A stretch of DNA of 64,000 nt, taken from Rheinheimera soli (GTDB lineage: Bacteria; Pseudomonadota; Gammaproteobacteria; Enterobacterales; Alteromonadaceae). Shown piece after piece: positions 17,771 through 26,893 of this stretch. The translations under genes were made by a program, and so were the position numbers. Location: positions 62,001 through 126,000 of the forward strand of contig NZ_JAJOYU010000012.1 of the NCBI RefSeq assembly GCF_021290985.1, read 5' to 3'. Positions within the stretch are counted from its first letter, which is position 1, and the number at the start of each line of letters is the position of its first letter. The notes under the pieces are model-generated. The model ran no database searches. It was not told where the DNA came from and saw nothing but the letters and a program-made list of their open reading frames with translations.

Positions 17771-18417
17771 ATACATGGCAGCAGTGGTCTGCACGTTTTA
17801 GCGCGCTAAAAGAGCGCGAAAAATACACCGCCTTTATTGGCGCTTTGTTGTTATGCCTGTGGCTTTTTATGTTGCAATTTTTAGTGCCAGCTTTTGAAGA
17901 GCTGAGAAAAGTGGAACTGCAAATTAAAAGTGCCACTATGACCACAGAGCAACAAAGCAACACTTTAACTTCCTTACAGCAACAAGCGGGTACAGACGTA
18001 GACGCCAGCTATAAACAGGAGGTTGAGAAACTACAACGTCAGGAACAGCAGTTGCAGCAACAGATTGCTCAGCTCACCAGTTACTTTATAGGCTCAGAGC
18101 GCATGGCGCTGGTGCTGCAAGATGTGTTGAAAAGTAGCAATAATGTAAAATTGAAATCAATTATTGCCAACCCACCAGTGCCTTTAACTTTCGCAGATCA
18201 AGGTTCGGATAATAAAGCTGTTATTTATCAACATTCTACAGTAGTAGTTTTAACTGGTAACTATTTTGCATTAACTGCTGTTTTAGAAAAGCTGGATGCG
18301 TTGTCCTGGTCTTTAGGCTGGCAAAGTATTGATTACAAGGTAACTGAACACCCTGATGCGGAACTAACTCTGCAATTACTGACTGTGAGTGATAATGAAA
18401 GTTATATTAAGTTGTAG
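17767..18417 (+). CDS. mshJ: MSHA biogenesis protein MshJ, PilO-like
   Basis: This 216-residue protein has a cytoplasmic N-terminus, a membrane segment at about residues 20-40 (TAFIGALLLCLWLFML), a long Gln-rich coiled coil (about 45-105), and a periplasmic domain with the layout of PilO. It overlaps mshI2 through ATGA and its end overlaps mshK. It should pair with the PilN-like MshI2 in the alignment complex. Sequence conservation is low, so the call rests on order and architecture. Confidence 0.8.
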   Translation: MNTWQQWSARFSALKEREKYTAFIGALLLCLWLFMLQFLVPAFEELRKVELQIKSATMTTEQQSNTLTSLQQQAGTDVDASYKQEVEKLQRQEQQLQQQIAQLTSYFIGSERMALVLQDVLKSSNNVKLKSIIANPPVPLTFADQGSDNKAVIYQHSTVVVLTGNYFALTAVLEKLDALSWSLGWQSIDYKVTEHPDAELTLQLLTVSDNESYIKL

Positions 18418-18727
18418 CCTGTGTTTAGTTCTGAGTGTCGTGGCTGTCGCCTCCTCAGATCCAACCAAACCGGATATAGCGAAGGCTGTGCCTGTCAGTA
18501 CAGCTGATTCAGGGCTGGTTGCAGCACAAGTTGGGTCTAAATTTAAACTGGGCCTGATCAAAAATGTGCAGGGACAACATATGGCGTTGATTAATGGTCA
18601 GTCGGTTAAACAAGGCGACGAAATAGATGGCTATAAAGTGCTGAGTATTAACCGGCAGCAGGTCGTGTTACAGCAAGCGAATGAACGTTTAACCTTAAGT
18701 TTGTTTAAAGCGATGAAAACTCAATGA
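18395..18727 (+). CDS. mshK: MSHA biogenesis protein MshK, PilP-like
   Basis: This is a 110-residue exported protein. MKVILSCSLCLVLSVVAVASS is a signal peptide, directly followed by DPTKPD, the short motif that begins mature MshK and GspC/PilP-type periplasmic domains. The remainder (KLGLIKNVQGQHMALINGQSVKQGDEIDGYKVLSI) is a small beta domain that in relatives contacts the secretin. The start at 18395 lies inside the end of mshJ; a GTG two codons upstream is an alternative. It overlaps mshL by 4 bases. Confidence 0.82.
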   Translation: MKVILSCSLCLVLSVVAVASSDPTKPDIAKAVPVSTADSGLVAAQVGSKFKLGLIKNVQGQHMALINGQSVKQGDEIDGYKVLSINRQQVVLQQANERLTLSLFKAMKTQ

Positions 18728-20415
18728 ATTATTTTAAGAAAAACTATTTCACATTAGCTTTGATCAGCCTGGGGTTAGCTGGGTGTCAGGGCATGCAGGA
18801 GACAAAAGTACCTCATGCAGCTCAGGCAGCTTTGGCTGAACAACAAAAACAGCCACAACCTGCAACTCTGGCAGTACCTGACAGTGTGACTCAGGATTTA
18901 TTAGCGCTGGCCAGTCCTATGCAACAGGCCCAACCTATGCAGCAACGTTTTAATGTGGCGGCTGCCAATGTGGATGTAGCAGATTTCTTTACTTCACTAG
19001 TGGCTGACACTGACTACAGCGTTGCTATTCATCCTGCTGTATCGGGCCAAATCACACTGGATTTAAAACAAGTTACGTTAAACGAAGCTTTTGCTGTGAT
19101 AGAGCAACTCTATGGCTACCATATTCAGCAGGTCGGCTCCATTTATAAAGTGATGCCTGGTGGCTTGCGTACCGAAACCATACCGGTGAATTATTTGCTG
19201 ATGCAGCGTTCCGGCAGTTCTTCTATTTCTGTGACAGCAGGTGGTATTTCTTCGTCGCAAGGCGGCAACAACAGTGGTAATTCAGGCAACAATAACCAGA
19301 ATAATAACCGCCAGAATAACAACAATCAGAATAACAACAACCAGAACGGTGGCCAGAATAGTCAGGGTGGCCAGGGTAATGGCAGTTCAGTGCAAAGCAC
19401 CAGCCAGACTGATTTCTGGAAAGATTTAAAAGAAGCTATTACCGGTGTGATGGGCTCAGGGCCGGATCGTGCTGTGGTGATTAGCCCACAGGCTGGTTTA
19501 GTCACAGTGCGGGGGTTACCTTCAGAAATAGAAGCTGTGCGTGCTTATCTGGGGCAAACTGAAGAAAGCTTGCAACGTCAGGTCATACTGGAAGTCAAAA
19601 TTATTGAAGTCACCCTGAACGATGATTATCAGCAAGGTATTAATTGGAGCCAGATAGCGGGCACCATTGGCTCGACAGACATAAACTTCAGCAATAACAC
19701 TTTTAGTCTGGGCAATAATGTCACAGCGCAGATAGGCGGTCTGGGCAGTATTGGTTTTGACGGCGACGATTTTAGCGGTGTCATTAACCTGCTGGAAACC
19801 CAAGGCAATGCACAAGTGTTATCTAGCCCTCGTGTGACCGCTATTAACAATCAGAAAGCTGTGATTAAAGTGGGATCGGACGAATATTATGTGACAGGGG
19901 TCAGCAGTAGTTCAAACCTGACTGATACGACAGGCACTGGTACAGGCATCACTCGCGATGTCCCTATCCCGGAGCTGGAACCCTTTTTCTCTGGTATAGC
20001 GCTGGATGTGACGCCGCAAATCAATGTGGATGGCGATGTCATTTTGCATGTGCATCCTTCAGTTTCTGAAACGACTGAACTGAATAAATCCATTAATCTG
20101 GGTGGCACTAGTGCCTATACCTTGCCATCTGCCCAAACCAATATCCGCGAGTCTGATACTATTATTAAGGCCCGCAACGGTGAAATTGTGGTGATCGGTG
20201 GTTTAATGCAGTCCACCATCAGCGACAGCGAGTCCAAAGTGCCGGTGCTTGGCTCCGTGCCTTTACTTGGCAAGTTGTTTACCAATATCAGCAAAATAGA
20301 GCGGAAAAAAGAACTGATTATTCTTATTAAACCTACTGTATCGTCAGGCAATGCTATGCAGCAACAGCTGAAGCAATCTGCTGATTTGATTGATCAGTGG
20401 TATCCGAAGAACTGA
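18724..20415 (+). CDS. mshL: MSHA secretin MshL
   Basis: This is the outer-membrane secretin through which the pilus exits. It begins with a lipoprotein signal peptide ending LAGC (Cys21). STN/N-type domains occupy about residues 70-160. An extraordinary Asn/Gln/Gly-rich tract covers about 180-220. The secretin beta-barrel follows, with QVLSSPRVTAINNQKA, VDGDVILHVHPSVSE and VIGGLMQSTISDSESKVPVLGSVPLLGKLF, the classic C-terminal signature. The 563 residues agree with MshL of Vibrio and Shewanella. It overlaps mshK by 4 bases. Confidence 0.93.
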   Translation: MNYFKKNYFTLALISLGLAGCQGMQETKVPHAAQAALAEQQKQPQPATLAVPDSVTQDLLALASPMQQAQPMQQRFNVAAANVDVADFFTSLVADTDYSVAIHPAVSGQITLDLKQVTLNEAFAVIEQLYGYHIQQVGSIYKVMPGGLRTETIPVNYLLMQRSGSSSISVTAGGISSSQGGNNSGNSGNNNQNNNRQNNNNQNNNNQNGGQNSQGGQGNGSSVQSTSQTDFWKDLKEAITGVMGSGPDRAVVISPQAGLVTVRGLPSEIEAVRAYLGQTEESLQRQVILEVKIIEVTLNDDYQQGINWSQIAGTIGSTDINFSNNTFSLGNNVTAQIGGLGSIGFDGDDFSGVINLLETQGNAQVLSSPRVTAINNQKAVIKVGSDEYYVTGVSSSSNLTDTTGTGTGITRDVPIPELEPFFSGIALDVTPQINVDGDVILHVHPSVSETTELNKSINLGGTSAYTLPSAQTNIRESDTIIKARNGEIVVIGGLMQSTISDSESKVPVLGSVPLLGKLFTNISKIERKKELIILIKPTVSSGNAMQQQLKQSADLIDQWYPKN

Positions 20416-20417
20416 TT

Positions 20418-21329
20418 ATGTTGTATTTACGCCACTTTGGTTTACAGCAAACCCCTTTTAGTTTGACTCCAAACACGGCGTTTTATGTCGATTTACCCCA
20501 ACATCATGAAGCCTTAGAAGTCTTAACCACAGCCTTGAATGTAGGCGAAGGTTTTATCAAAGTGACAGGTGAAGTGGGGACAGGCAAAACCATGTTATGC
20601 CGTAAGCTGATGAACGAAGCAGCGGACGACTGGGTTATTGCCTATATTCCGGATCCTTATTTGTCTCCACTTGAATTACGCTGGGCTTTTGCTACCGAGT
20701 TGGGATTAAAACAATCCGACACCATCGATAATCAGCAATTAGTGCAATTGGTGCAGCATTGCCTGGTTGCATTTGCAGCTGAAGGCAAAAGAGTGGTGCT
20801 GATTATTGATGAAGCCCAAGCTTTGCCGGACGATACGCTGGAAGCCCTGCGCTTGCTGACCAATCTTGAAACTGAACAACGTAAACTGTTGCAGGTGGTG
20901 TTGTTTGGCCAACCCGAGCTGGATAAACGTTTAGCCAGTTACAAATTTCGCCAATTACGTCAGCGTGTGAGTTTTTCCTATTTTTTACGGGGAATGTCTT
21001 ATTACGAAGTGCAGGCCTATGTAAGTGCCCGCATCGATATAGCTGGTGTACGCCAGCCATTGTTTTCGCCCGGCGCATTAAAAGCGATTTGGAAATACAG
21101 CAGAGGGATCCCACGTTTAGTGAATGTATTAAGTCATAAGGGCCTGATGCTGGCTTTTGGTGAAAATAAGCTGCAGGTTGATACCAGGCATATACGTTAT
21201 GCCGCAAAAGATACCGAAGATGTCAGAGATCATATGTCAGGCCTTAATCCTATATGGCAGGGAGTGCTGGTGTCTTTACTGATGATTACCGTCGCCACAG
21301 CCTGGCATTTCAGGGAGCTGTGGTTATGA
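20418..21329 (+). CDS. mshM: MSHA biogenesis ATPase MshM, ExeA-like
   Basis: This 303-residue AAA ATPase of the ExeA/GspA type has Walker A GEVGTGKT (51-58), Walker B VVLIIDEAQ and sensor region LLQVVLFGQPELD. One membrane segment lies near the C-terminus (VLVSLLMITVATAWHF). GspA-type proteins help assemble the secretin through peptidoglycan. I start at ATG 20418 (MLYLRHFGL), the conserved beginning of the family; an in-frame GTG at 20397 lies inside mshL. The next gene, mshN, overlaps by 4 bases. Confidence 0.88.
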   Translation: MLYLRHFGLQQTPFSLTPNTAFYVDLPQHHEALEVLTTALNVGEGFIKVTGEVGTGKTMLCRKLMNEAADDWVIAYIPDPYLSPLELRWAFATELGLKQSDTIDNQQLVQLVQHCLVAFAAEGKRVVLIIDEAQALPDDTLEALRLLTNLETEQRKLLQVVLFGQPELDKRLASYKFRQLRQRVSFSYFLRGMSYYEVQAYVSARIDIAGVRQPLFSPGALKAIWKYSRGIPRLVNVLSHKGLMLAFGENKLQVDTRHIRYAAKDTEDVRDHMSGLNPIWQGVLVSLLMITVATAWHFRELWL

Positions 21330-22555
21330 GCGTGATCAATAAAATGTTGCGTGATTTAGACAAGCAGCAACAACAGCAGCAGCACAGAGGTTTTGCCAGT
21401 TTCAAACCTCAACGCAAAACACATTTACTGTTGTGGGGCGCAGTGCCTCTCGCTTTATTCGCAGGCTGGTGTGGTCAGGCCTGGTATATGGAACGCTTTT
21501 CTATTAAAACCGAGCAGACGGTTACAGCTGCTGAAGTGCAAAAAGGGCAAGTGCATCCGTTAGCTGCTGTCAATCAGTTGGTTCCTGCAGCTCAGAACCT
21601 TGCCGCTGTATCAACACCCACCGAGCAAGTTGTTACTTTGCAGGATGTAGTCGCCAGCCGAATTTCACCAGAATTGGCAGCAGAGCTGGGTAAGTCAAAG
21701 GCCGATACGCCCGAGGTTGTAGCTGAGCCTAAACTGAAACCCTTTGCCAGTCAGCCGGTAGCAGAAGAACGGGTAGTGCAAGTAGTTTTAGCTGAGCCTG
21801 TTGCTGCCAGCAGCACTGATTTTTTAGCTGATACTGTTGCGACGGATGAAGTTCAGATCTCCGAATTTGATCAAAGCAGTGACTTTGCCGCAGAGTCAGA
21901 GACTGTTATTGAACCTGACTGGAATGAGGCGCCGCAGTCGTCAGACAAACCCCGTTCTCTGGCGATTGAAAAAGTACAACTCAGCCCTGAGCAACAAAAA
22001 GATTTGCTGCAGCAAAAAGCAAAAAAGGCGGAGTCTGTCGGTAATCTGAATCAGGCTGTCAGTCACTGGCAGCAAATTCGGCAGTTGGAACCTGCATCAA
22101 GTCATGCTTATTTAGAGTTATCGCGTTTGGCGCAAATTCAGCGCAATGATGCTGGCGCGGTACAGATACTTGAACAGGCTAACGCTGCGGGCGTGCAGGA
22201 TCCTAAAGTATCTATGGCATTGGCTGCATTGGCGATTAAGCAACAAGATTGGGTTAAAGCCCTGACTTACTTGCAGTACGAACCTGATATTTTTAATTAC
22301 ACCGACTTTTATGCGTTAAAGGCTGCAGCACTGCAGAAAACGAATCAGCATGCGCAATCTGTGCAAGTGTTTCAGCAACTGGCCAGACAGCAACCAGAGC
22401 AGGCACGCTGGTGGTTAGGTATGGCGTTAAGTTACGACGCGCTGCAGCAACAGGAACAAGCATTGCTGGCGTATCGGCAGGTTGCAGTGAATGGTTTTGG
22501 CTTGTCGTCAGCCAGCCTGGACTATGTAAAAAAACGCATCGCGGCGTTAGAGTGA
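21326..22555 (+). CDS. mshN: MSHA biogenesis protein MshN, TPR protein
   Basis: This 409-residue bitopic protein begins MSVINKMLRDLDKQQQ, the conserved MshN start. A membrane segment lies at about residues 38-54, then a long Ala/Val/Glu-rich linker (about 60-220). Tetratricopeptide-like helices fill about 230-400 (AVSHWQQIRQLEPASSHAYLEL and following units). The ATG at 21326 overlaps the mshM stop and is preceded by AGGGAG. It probably organises the secretin or peptidoglycan contacts in the periplasm together with MshM. Confidence 0.87.
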   Translation: MSVINKMLRDLDKQQQQQQHRGFASFKPQRKTHLLLWGAVPLALFAGWCGQAWYMERFSIKTEQTVTAAEVQKGQVHPLAAVNQLVPAAQNLAAVSTPTEQVVTLQDVVASRISPELAAELGKSKADTPEVVAEPKLKPFASQPVAEERVVQVVLAEPVAASSTDFLADTVATDEVQISEFDQSSDFAAESETVIEPDWNEAPQSSDKPRSLAIEKVQLSPEQQKDLLQQKAKKAESVGNLNQAVSHWQQIRQLEPASSHAYLELSRLAQIQRNDAGAVQILEQANAAGVQDPKVSMALAALAIKQQDWVKALTYLQYEPDIFNYTDFYALKAAALQKTNQHAQSVQVFQQLARQQPEQARWWLGMALSYDALQQQEQALLAYRQVAVNGFGLSSASLDYVKKRIAALE

Positions 22556-22559
22556 TTTT

Positions 22560-24305
22560 ATGTTAAAACCCAGACTAAAAATGCGGCTTGGCGATCTGTT
22601 GGTGCATGAAAACATCATCAGTGAGCAACAACTGCAGCAAGCATTAGCGCAGCAGCAAAAAACCGGCCGTAAGCTGGGTAGCAGCCTTATTGATATGCAG
22701 TTTTTAACTGAGGATCAATTACTACAGTTTTTGTCACAACAGCTGAAAGTAGATTTACTGGATATAGGCCAGCAGCAAATTGACCCCAAAGCTGTGGCCC
22801 TGTTGCCCGAAGTTCATGCCCGTCGTTTCCGGGCTTTAGTGCTGGAAGACAGAGGCAGTTCTGTACTGCTTGGCATGAGCGATCCTGCTGATTTGTCGGT
22901 TTTGGACCAGATAGCGCCTATGCTGGCGCCTAAAGAAATTTCAATTGCGATAGTCCGTGAAAGCCAACTGATCAGTGCTTTTGATCGTTTGTACCGTCGA
23001 ACCAAACAAATCGAAAGCTTTGCCACTCAGCTCAAAGAAGAGTACGCCGAAACCGATATTCTGGATTTTGGTGCTTTAAGCGACCCAACAGATAACGACA
23101 ATACCATCGTTAAACTACTGCAATCTATTTTTGAGGATGCAGTACAGGTGCGGGCTTCGGATATTCATATCGAACCTGACGAAAAACTGTTGCGAATTCG
23201 CCAGCGTGTCGATGGTGTATTGCAGGAAAACGTACTGAAAGAAGTCAGCATAGTACCGGCTCTGGTATTGCGGTTAAAGTTGATGGCTCAGTTGGATATA
23301 TCGGAAAAACGTTTACCCCAGGATGGCCGTTTCCAAATCAAAATTAAAGGCCGTACCATAGATGTGCGTATGTCGACCATGCCGGTGCAGTATGGCGAAT
23401 CCGTGGTGATGCGTTTGTTGGATCAGTCGGCAGGTTTACTGACGATGGAACAAACAGGTATGCCGGATGCGTTGCTCAAACGTTTACGTCGTATTTTAAA
23501 AACACCTCATGGCATGATTCTGGTGACTGGTCCTACAGGTTCAGGTAAAACCACCAGTTTGTATGGCATGCTCAGTGAACTGAATAAAGAGGGTAATAAA
23601 ATTATTACCGTCGAAGATCCGGTCGAATACCGTTTACCCCGCATTAATCAGGTGCAGGTGAACCATAAAATTGGCCTGACGTTCAGTAGCGTGTTAAGAA
23701 CCAGCTTACGTCAGGATCCGGATATCATCATGGTCGGTGAGATGCGGGATCAGGAAACCGCAGAAATTGGTTTGCGTGGTGCTTTAACAGGTCACTTAGT
23801 GTTATCCACTTTACACACCAACGATGCCATCAGCAGTACCTTACGTTTGATTGATATGGGGGCAGCTGAGTATTTGGTTGCCAGCGCGTTAAGAGCTATT
23901 CTGGCACAGCGGCTGGTTCGGCGTTTATGCTCTCATTGTAAAAAGCCTTACACGCCGGATTCTTCCGAAATCAGCTGGTTGCAGCATAAACATATAGCGC
24001 CGGGCCAGCAATTCTGGGCTGGCGAAGGTTGTCAGAATTGCAATCACACTGGCTATTCAGGCCGTATTGGTGTGTTTGAATTACTGGTCATGAACCGTGA
24101 AATGGCTGATGCATTGCGTCGCAGTGATGCTGAAGGTTTTGCTATAGCGGCCCGCACTAACGAAGGCTTCCGTCCTTTGGGAGATATGGCGCTGGATTAT
24201 GCGATGCAGGGCCTGACCAGCATAGAGGAAGTCATTAAGGTTTCAGAATACCTTGAACTGGAAGAACCTGTCAGCACAGTGGCCGCAGAGCAGGTACTTA
24301 ACTAA
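22560..24305 (+). CDS. mshE: MSHA extension ATPase MshE
   Basis: This 581-residue GspE/PilB-type hexameric ATPase powers pilus assembly. The N-terminal RLGDLLVHENIISEQQLQQ and the later KLGSSLIDMQFLTEDQL form the tandem MshEN motif that binds cyclic di-GMP in Vibrio MshE. Walker A GPTGSGKT is at 324-331, followed by the Asp box, Walker B region IIMVGEMRDQETAEIGL and His box LSTLHTND. The four cysteines of CSHCKKPY and CQNCNHTG form the zinc site. Ligand binding by this copy is inferred from the motif. It starts 4 bases after mshN. Confidence 0.95.
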   Translation: MLKPRLKMRLGDLLVHENIISEQQLQQALAQQQKTGRKLGSSLIDMQFLTEDQLLQFLSQQLKVDLLDIGQQQIDPKAVALLPEVHARRFRALVLEDRGSSVLLGMSDPADLSVLDQIAPMLAPKEISIAIVRESQLISAFDRLYRRTKQIESFATQLKEEYAETDILDFGALSDPTDNDNTIVKLLQSIFEDAVQVRASDIHIEPDEKLLRIRQRVDGVLQENVLKEVSIVPALVLRLKLMAQLDISEKRLPQDGRFQIKIKGRTIDVRMSTMPVQYGESVVMRLLDQSAGLLTMEQTGMPDALLKRLRRILKTPHGMILVTGPTGSGKTTSLYGMLSELNKEGNKIITVEDPVEYRLPRINQVQVNHKIGLTFSSVLRTSLRQDPDIIMVGEMRDQETAEIGLRGALTGHLVLSTLHTNDAISSTLRLIDMGAAEYLVASALRAILAQRLVRRLCSHCKKPYTPDSSEISWLQHKHIAPGQQFWAGEGCQNCNHTGYSGRIGVFELLVMNREMADALRRSDAEGFAIAARTNEGFRPLGDMALDYAMQGLTSIEEVIKVSEYLELEEPVSTVAAEQVLN

Positions 24306-25522
24306 TGGCCACCTTCAGCTACACAGCCAGAGACAGACAAGGTCAGTCCGTCAGCGGCAGCATTGAAGCCAGCAGTGAAACCGCAGTGGCTGATATGTTG
24401 CTGCAACGCAGTCAGATCCCTATCAAAATACAAATGCAGGATGAAAAGCAGGCCAGCTCCGCTATTGTCTGGCCCTGGCAACGAGTTAGTGTCACTGAGC
24501 TGATTATTTTTTCCCGCCAGATGTATTCTCTGATGAAAGCTGGTATTCCCATTATTCGGGCTATTGTCGGGTTAGCGGAAAGCACCAGCTCTACAGCGTT
24601 AAATACAGTGCTGCTGGATTTAGCTGATCAGCTGGAGAAAGGCCGTACTTTGTCTGCTGCAATGGCGCTGCATCCTCAAATATTCAGTCGTTTGGTTGTG
24701 TCTATAGTGCATGTTGGCGAAAACACAGGTCGTTTAGACGAGTCTTTTTTACAACTTTCCGGCTATTTCGAGCAGGAGATGGAAACCAGAAAGCAAATCA
24801 AACAAGCCACCCGTTACCCTACTTTTGTACTCATTGCCATCAGCATCGCTATGGTGATTATGAATATTATGGTGATCCCACAGTTTGCCTCAATGTTTGC
24901 TAAATTTAATACAGAGTTGCCTTGGGCAACCAAGCTTTTACTGGCCAGCTCCAACTTGTTTGTGAATCATTGGCAACTGATGCTCACTGTATTAATAGGA
25001 GCTGTCTGGGCTTTGAAACTCTATTTGCAAACAGATAAAGGCCGTCATCAATGGAGTTACTGGAAGCTACAAATGCCACTGATGGGGTCTATTTTAGTCA
25101 GAGCTACTTTAGGGCGTTTTAGTCGTAGTTTCTCTATGATGCTCAGAGCCGGAGTGCCTTTAACTTCAGCTTTAACTCTGGTTGCTGAGGCTGTAGACAA
25201 CGACTATATGGCAGAAAAAATCCGTGAAATGAGGAAAAACATTGAACGGGGGGAAAGCTTGCTGAGGGTGGCAGTACAAAGTGAGTTGTTTACCCCTTTA
25301 GTGCTGCAAATGTTGGCTGTGGGTGAAGAAACAGGCCAGGTTGACGAAATGTTGACGGAAGTCGCTTCATTTTATGAGCGAGAAGTGGCATACGACTTGA
25401 AAGCACTTACCGCAAAGATAGAACCGATCCTGATTTCAATTGTTTCTGTTATGGTACTTGTTTTAGCTTTGGGTATATTTACACCTATGTGGGATATGTT
25501 AAATGCCTACAAAGGTGGTTAG
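24305..25522 (+). CDS. mshG: MSHA inner-membrane platform protein MshG
   Basis: This 405-residue GspF/PilC-type platform protein has two cytoplasmic helical bundles, each followed by membrane segments: FVLIAISIAMVIMNIMVIP near residue 180, a second near 220, and ILISIVSVMVLVLALGIFTPMW at the C-terminus. SRQMYSLMKAGIPIIRA and SFSMMLRAGVPLTSAL are the duplicated motifs. Its start overlaps the mshE stop by one base. It should sit at the centre of the MshE hexamer. The usual next gene mshF is absent. Confidence 0.94.
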   Translation: MATFSYTARDRQGQSVSGSIEASSETAVADMLLQRSQIPIKIQMQDEKQASSAIVWPWQRVSVTELIIFSRQMYSLMKAGIPIIRAIVGLAESTSSTALNTVLLDLADQLEKGRTLSAAMALHPQIFSRLVVSIVHVGENTGRLDESFLQLSGYFEQEMETRKQIKQATRYPTFVLIAISIAMVIMNIMVIPQFASMFAKFNTELPWATKLLLASSNLFVNHWQLMLTVLIGAVWALKLYLQTDKGRHQWSYWKLQMPLMGSILVRATLGRFSRSFSMMLRAGVPLTSALTLVAEAVDNDYMAEKIREMRKNIERGESLLRVAVQSELFTPLVLQMLAVGEETGQVDEMLTEVASFYEREVAYDLKALTAKIEPILISIVSVMVLVLALGIFTPMWDMLNAYKGG

Positions 25523-25627
25523 CAAATAATCGGTAAAAATGAAAAAAACAGAAGACAACTTGGCAATAGTGGGTAAAATGAGCGCAATTAGCGATAGACT
25601 AACAAATAAAGATGTGGAGTTAACAAA
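25523..25627. other. gap where mshF would be expected
   Basis: These 105 bases between mshG and mshB contain no open frame of useful length. TTGGCA near 25560 could be part of a promoter for the pilin genes but lacks a matching -10. GGAG precedes the mshB start. The transcript may simply continue from mshG. Confidence 0.5.
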
Positions 25628-26269
25628 ATGAGACGACAAAGTGGTTTCACTATTATCGAAATTATCATTGTAGTGATAATTTTAGGTTTATTGGCAGCAA
25701 CAGCTTTGCCACGGTTTTTAAATGTGACAGAACAGGCTGAAGACGCTTCTATTGATGGCATAGCAGGTGGTTTTGCGTCTGCTGTTGGTTTAGTTCGCGG
25801 GCAGTGGGAAGTAGAAGGTCGGCCAAGAGCTAACTTCTTAACAGGCGTTGCTAATGCAGATATGAGTATCGTCACTGTTGATGGCACCCAAATTGGTGTG
25901 AATGCAACAGGCACGCTAGATGCTGGCGAAGCTTTTGGTTTCCCAACTATGGCGCCAATAGCAGCAGGGAATTCACAAGACAACGCGATGACAGATGCGA
26001 AATGCCGTGAAGTATTGAACCTGATTTTACAAAACGCTCCAAGTTCAATAGCTCAAAATACTACAACTCCGATTAATAATGTAAACCAATTGGCAGGTAA
26101 TACTTTGTTTGTGCAAGCTAATACAGCTACAGCTGCAACCCAGTGCTTCTACTACCAGGCCAGCGGTTTGACCGCTATTCCTGCACGGGCCGCCGATGAT
26201 GTATTCAATGGCTTTAGTTACAGTCCTGTAAATGGTGCTGTGTCCGTATTCAAAAATAAACCAAACTAA
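25628..26269 (+). CDS. mshB: MSHA minor pilin MshB
   Basis: This 213-residue type IV pre-pilin has a very short leader MRRQSG, then FTIIEIIIVVIILGLLAATALPRFLN with Glu5 of the mature chain. The segment GGFASAVGLVRGQWEVEGRP is typical of MshB. Two cysteines (KCREVL and QCFYYQ) may form the C-terminal disulfide loop. The next gene is the major pilin after 31 bases, with no terminator between, so they are likely cotranscribed. Confidence 0.9.
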   Translation: MRRQSGFTIIEIIIVVIILGLLAATALPRFLNVTEQAEDASIDGIAGGFASAVGLVRGQWEVEGRPRANFLTGVANADMSIVTVDGTQIGVNATGTLDAGEAFGFPTMAPIAAGNSQDNAMTDAKCREVLNLILQNAPSSIAQNTTTPINNVNQLAGNTLFVQANTATAATQCFYYQASGLTAIPARAADDVFNGFSYSPVNGAVSVFKNKPN

Positions 26270-26300
26270 CCAATTTATTTTATAAACAGAGGTAAGAAGT

Positions 26301-26870
26301 ATGAAAACTATTAATAAAACTCAACAAGGTTTTACCTTGGTTGAACTGATCATCGTGATCGTAATTTTAGGTATTCTGGCCGTTACAGCAGCGCCACGTT
26401 TTCTGAATTTCCAGGGTGACGCCAAGTTGTCGGTGTTGCGTGGCATAGAGGGCAGTCTGCGAGCAGGTATGAGTTTGATTGAAGGCAAAGCTATCATTAC
26501 TGGGCAAAACACTGCTGCTTTATCGTGTTTTGATAATAATGTTGTGCGTGCCGCAACAGCTATTGAAATTGCTGCAACAACGGCTACTCGCTGTGCAACT
26601 GGCGTTGATGTAGTGTTCGGCGCTCCAGCAGCGTCAGTAGCATCGTTGCAGGCAATCGCTGCACTAGATGGCGGTATTGTGGTGCATGATAATGCATCAG
26701 GAGCAGCATTAACGCCTGCTTTAACCGTTGCTGCCGGAACTGCATTGCTGGGAAATAACTTACAGGACTTACGCGCTGCTACCGCTACATGTCGTGTCAC
26801 TTACACTGCAGCTACTGGCATAACAGCAGCAACTCGCCCAACAATTGCTGTTGAGCCAACCTGTAGTTAA
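26301..26870 (+). CDS. mshA: MSHA major pilin MshA
   Basis: This 189-residue pre-pilin has leader MKTINKTQQG cut before FTLVELIIVIVILGILAVTAAPRFLN. SLRAGMSLIEGKA follows, as in MshA. The globular part is rich in Ala and Thr, with cysteines near residues 74 and 97 and two close to the C-terminus (ATCRVTY and EPTCS), enough for two disulfides. GAGGTAAG gives a strong ribosome-binding site, fitting high expression. Position after mshB and before mshC is the standard locus order. Confidence 0.9.
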   Translation: MKTINKTQQGFTLVELIIVIVILGILAVTAAPRFLNFQGDAKLSVLRGIEGSLRAGMSLIEGKAIITGQNTAALSCFDNNVVRAATAIEIAATTATRCATGVDVVFGAPAASVASLQAIAALDGGIVVHDNASGAALTPALTVAAGTALLGNNLQDLRAATATCRVTYTAATGITAATRPTIAVEPTCS

Positions 26871-26893
26871 TATTCAGGTATTGAGGAGATTCT

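Noticed and set aside
19261-19386. Repetitive AAC/CAG stretch considered as a CRISPR-like or minisatellite array
   Set aside because: It is in frame within mshL and codes an Asn/Gln/Gly linker; there are no fixed repeats with unique spacers.
20803-21207. 134-codon minus-strand open frame within mshM
   Set aside because: Shadow of the mshM reading frame, no start signal.
25555-25580. TTGGCAATAGTGGG considered as a sigma-54 promoter for the pilin genes
   Set aside because: The GG element is present but no GC at the right distance follows, unlike the clear site at 4667.
26321-26800. 159-codon minus-strand open frame antisense to mshA
   Set aside because: It lies wholly within the well-supported pilin gene and its Ala/Thr/Pro-rich product reflects the codon pattern of the sense strand; there is no ribosome-binding site.
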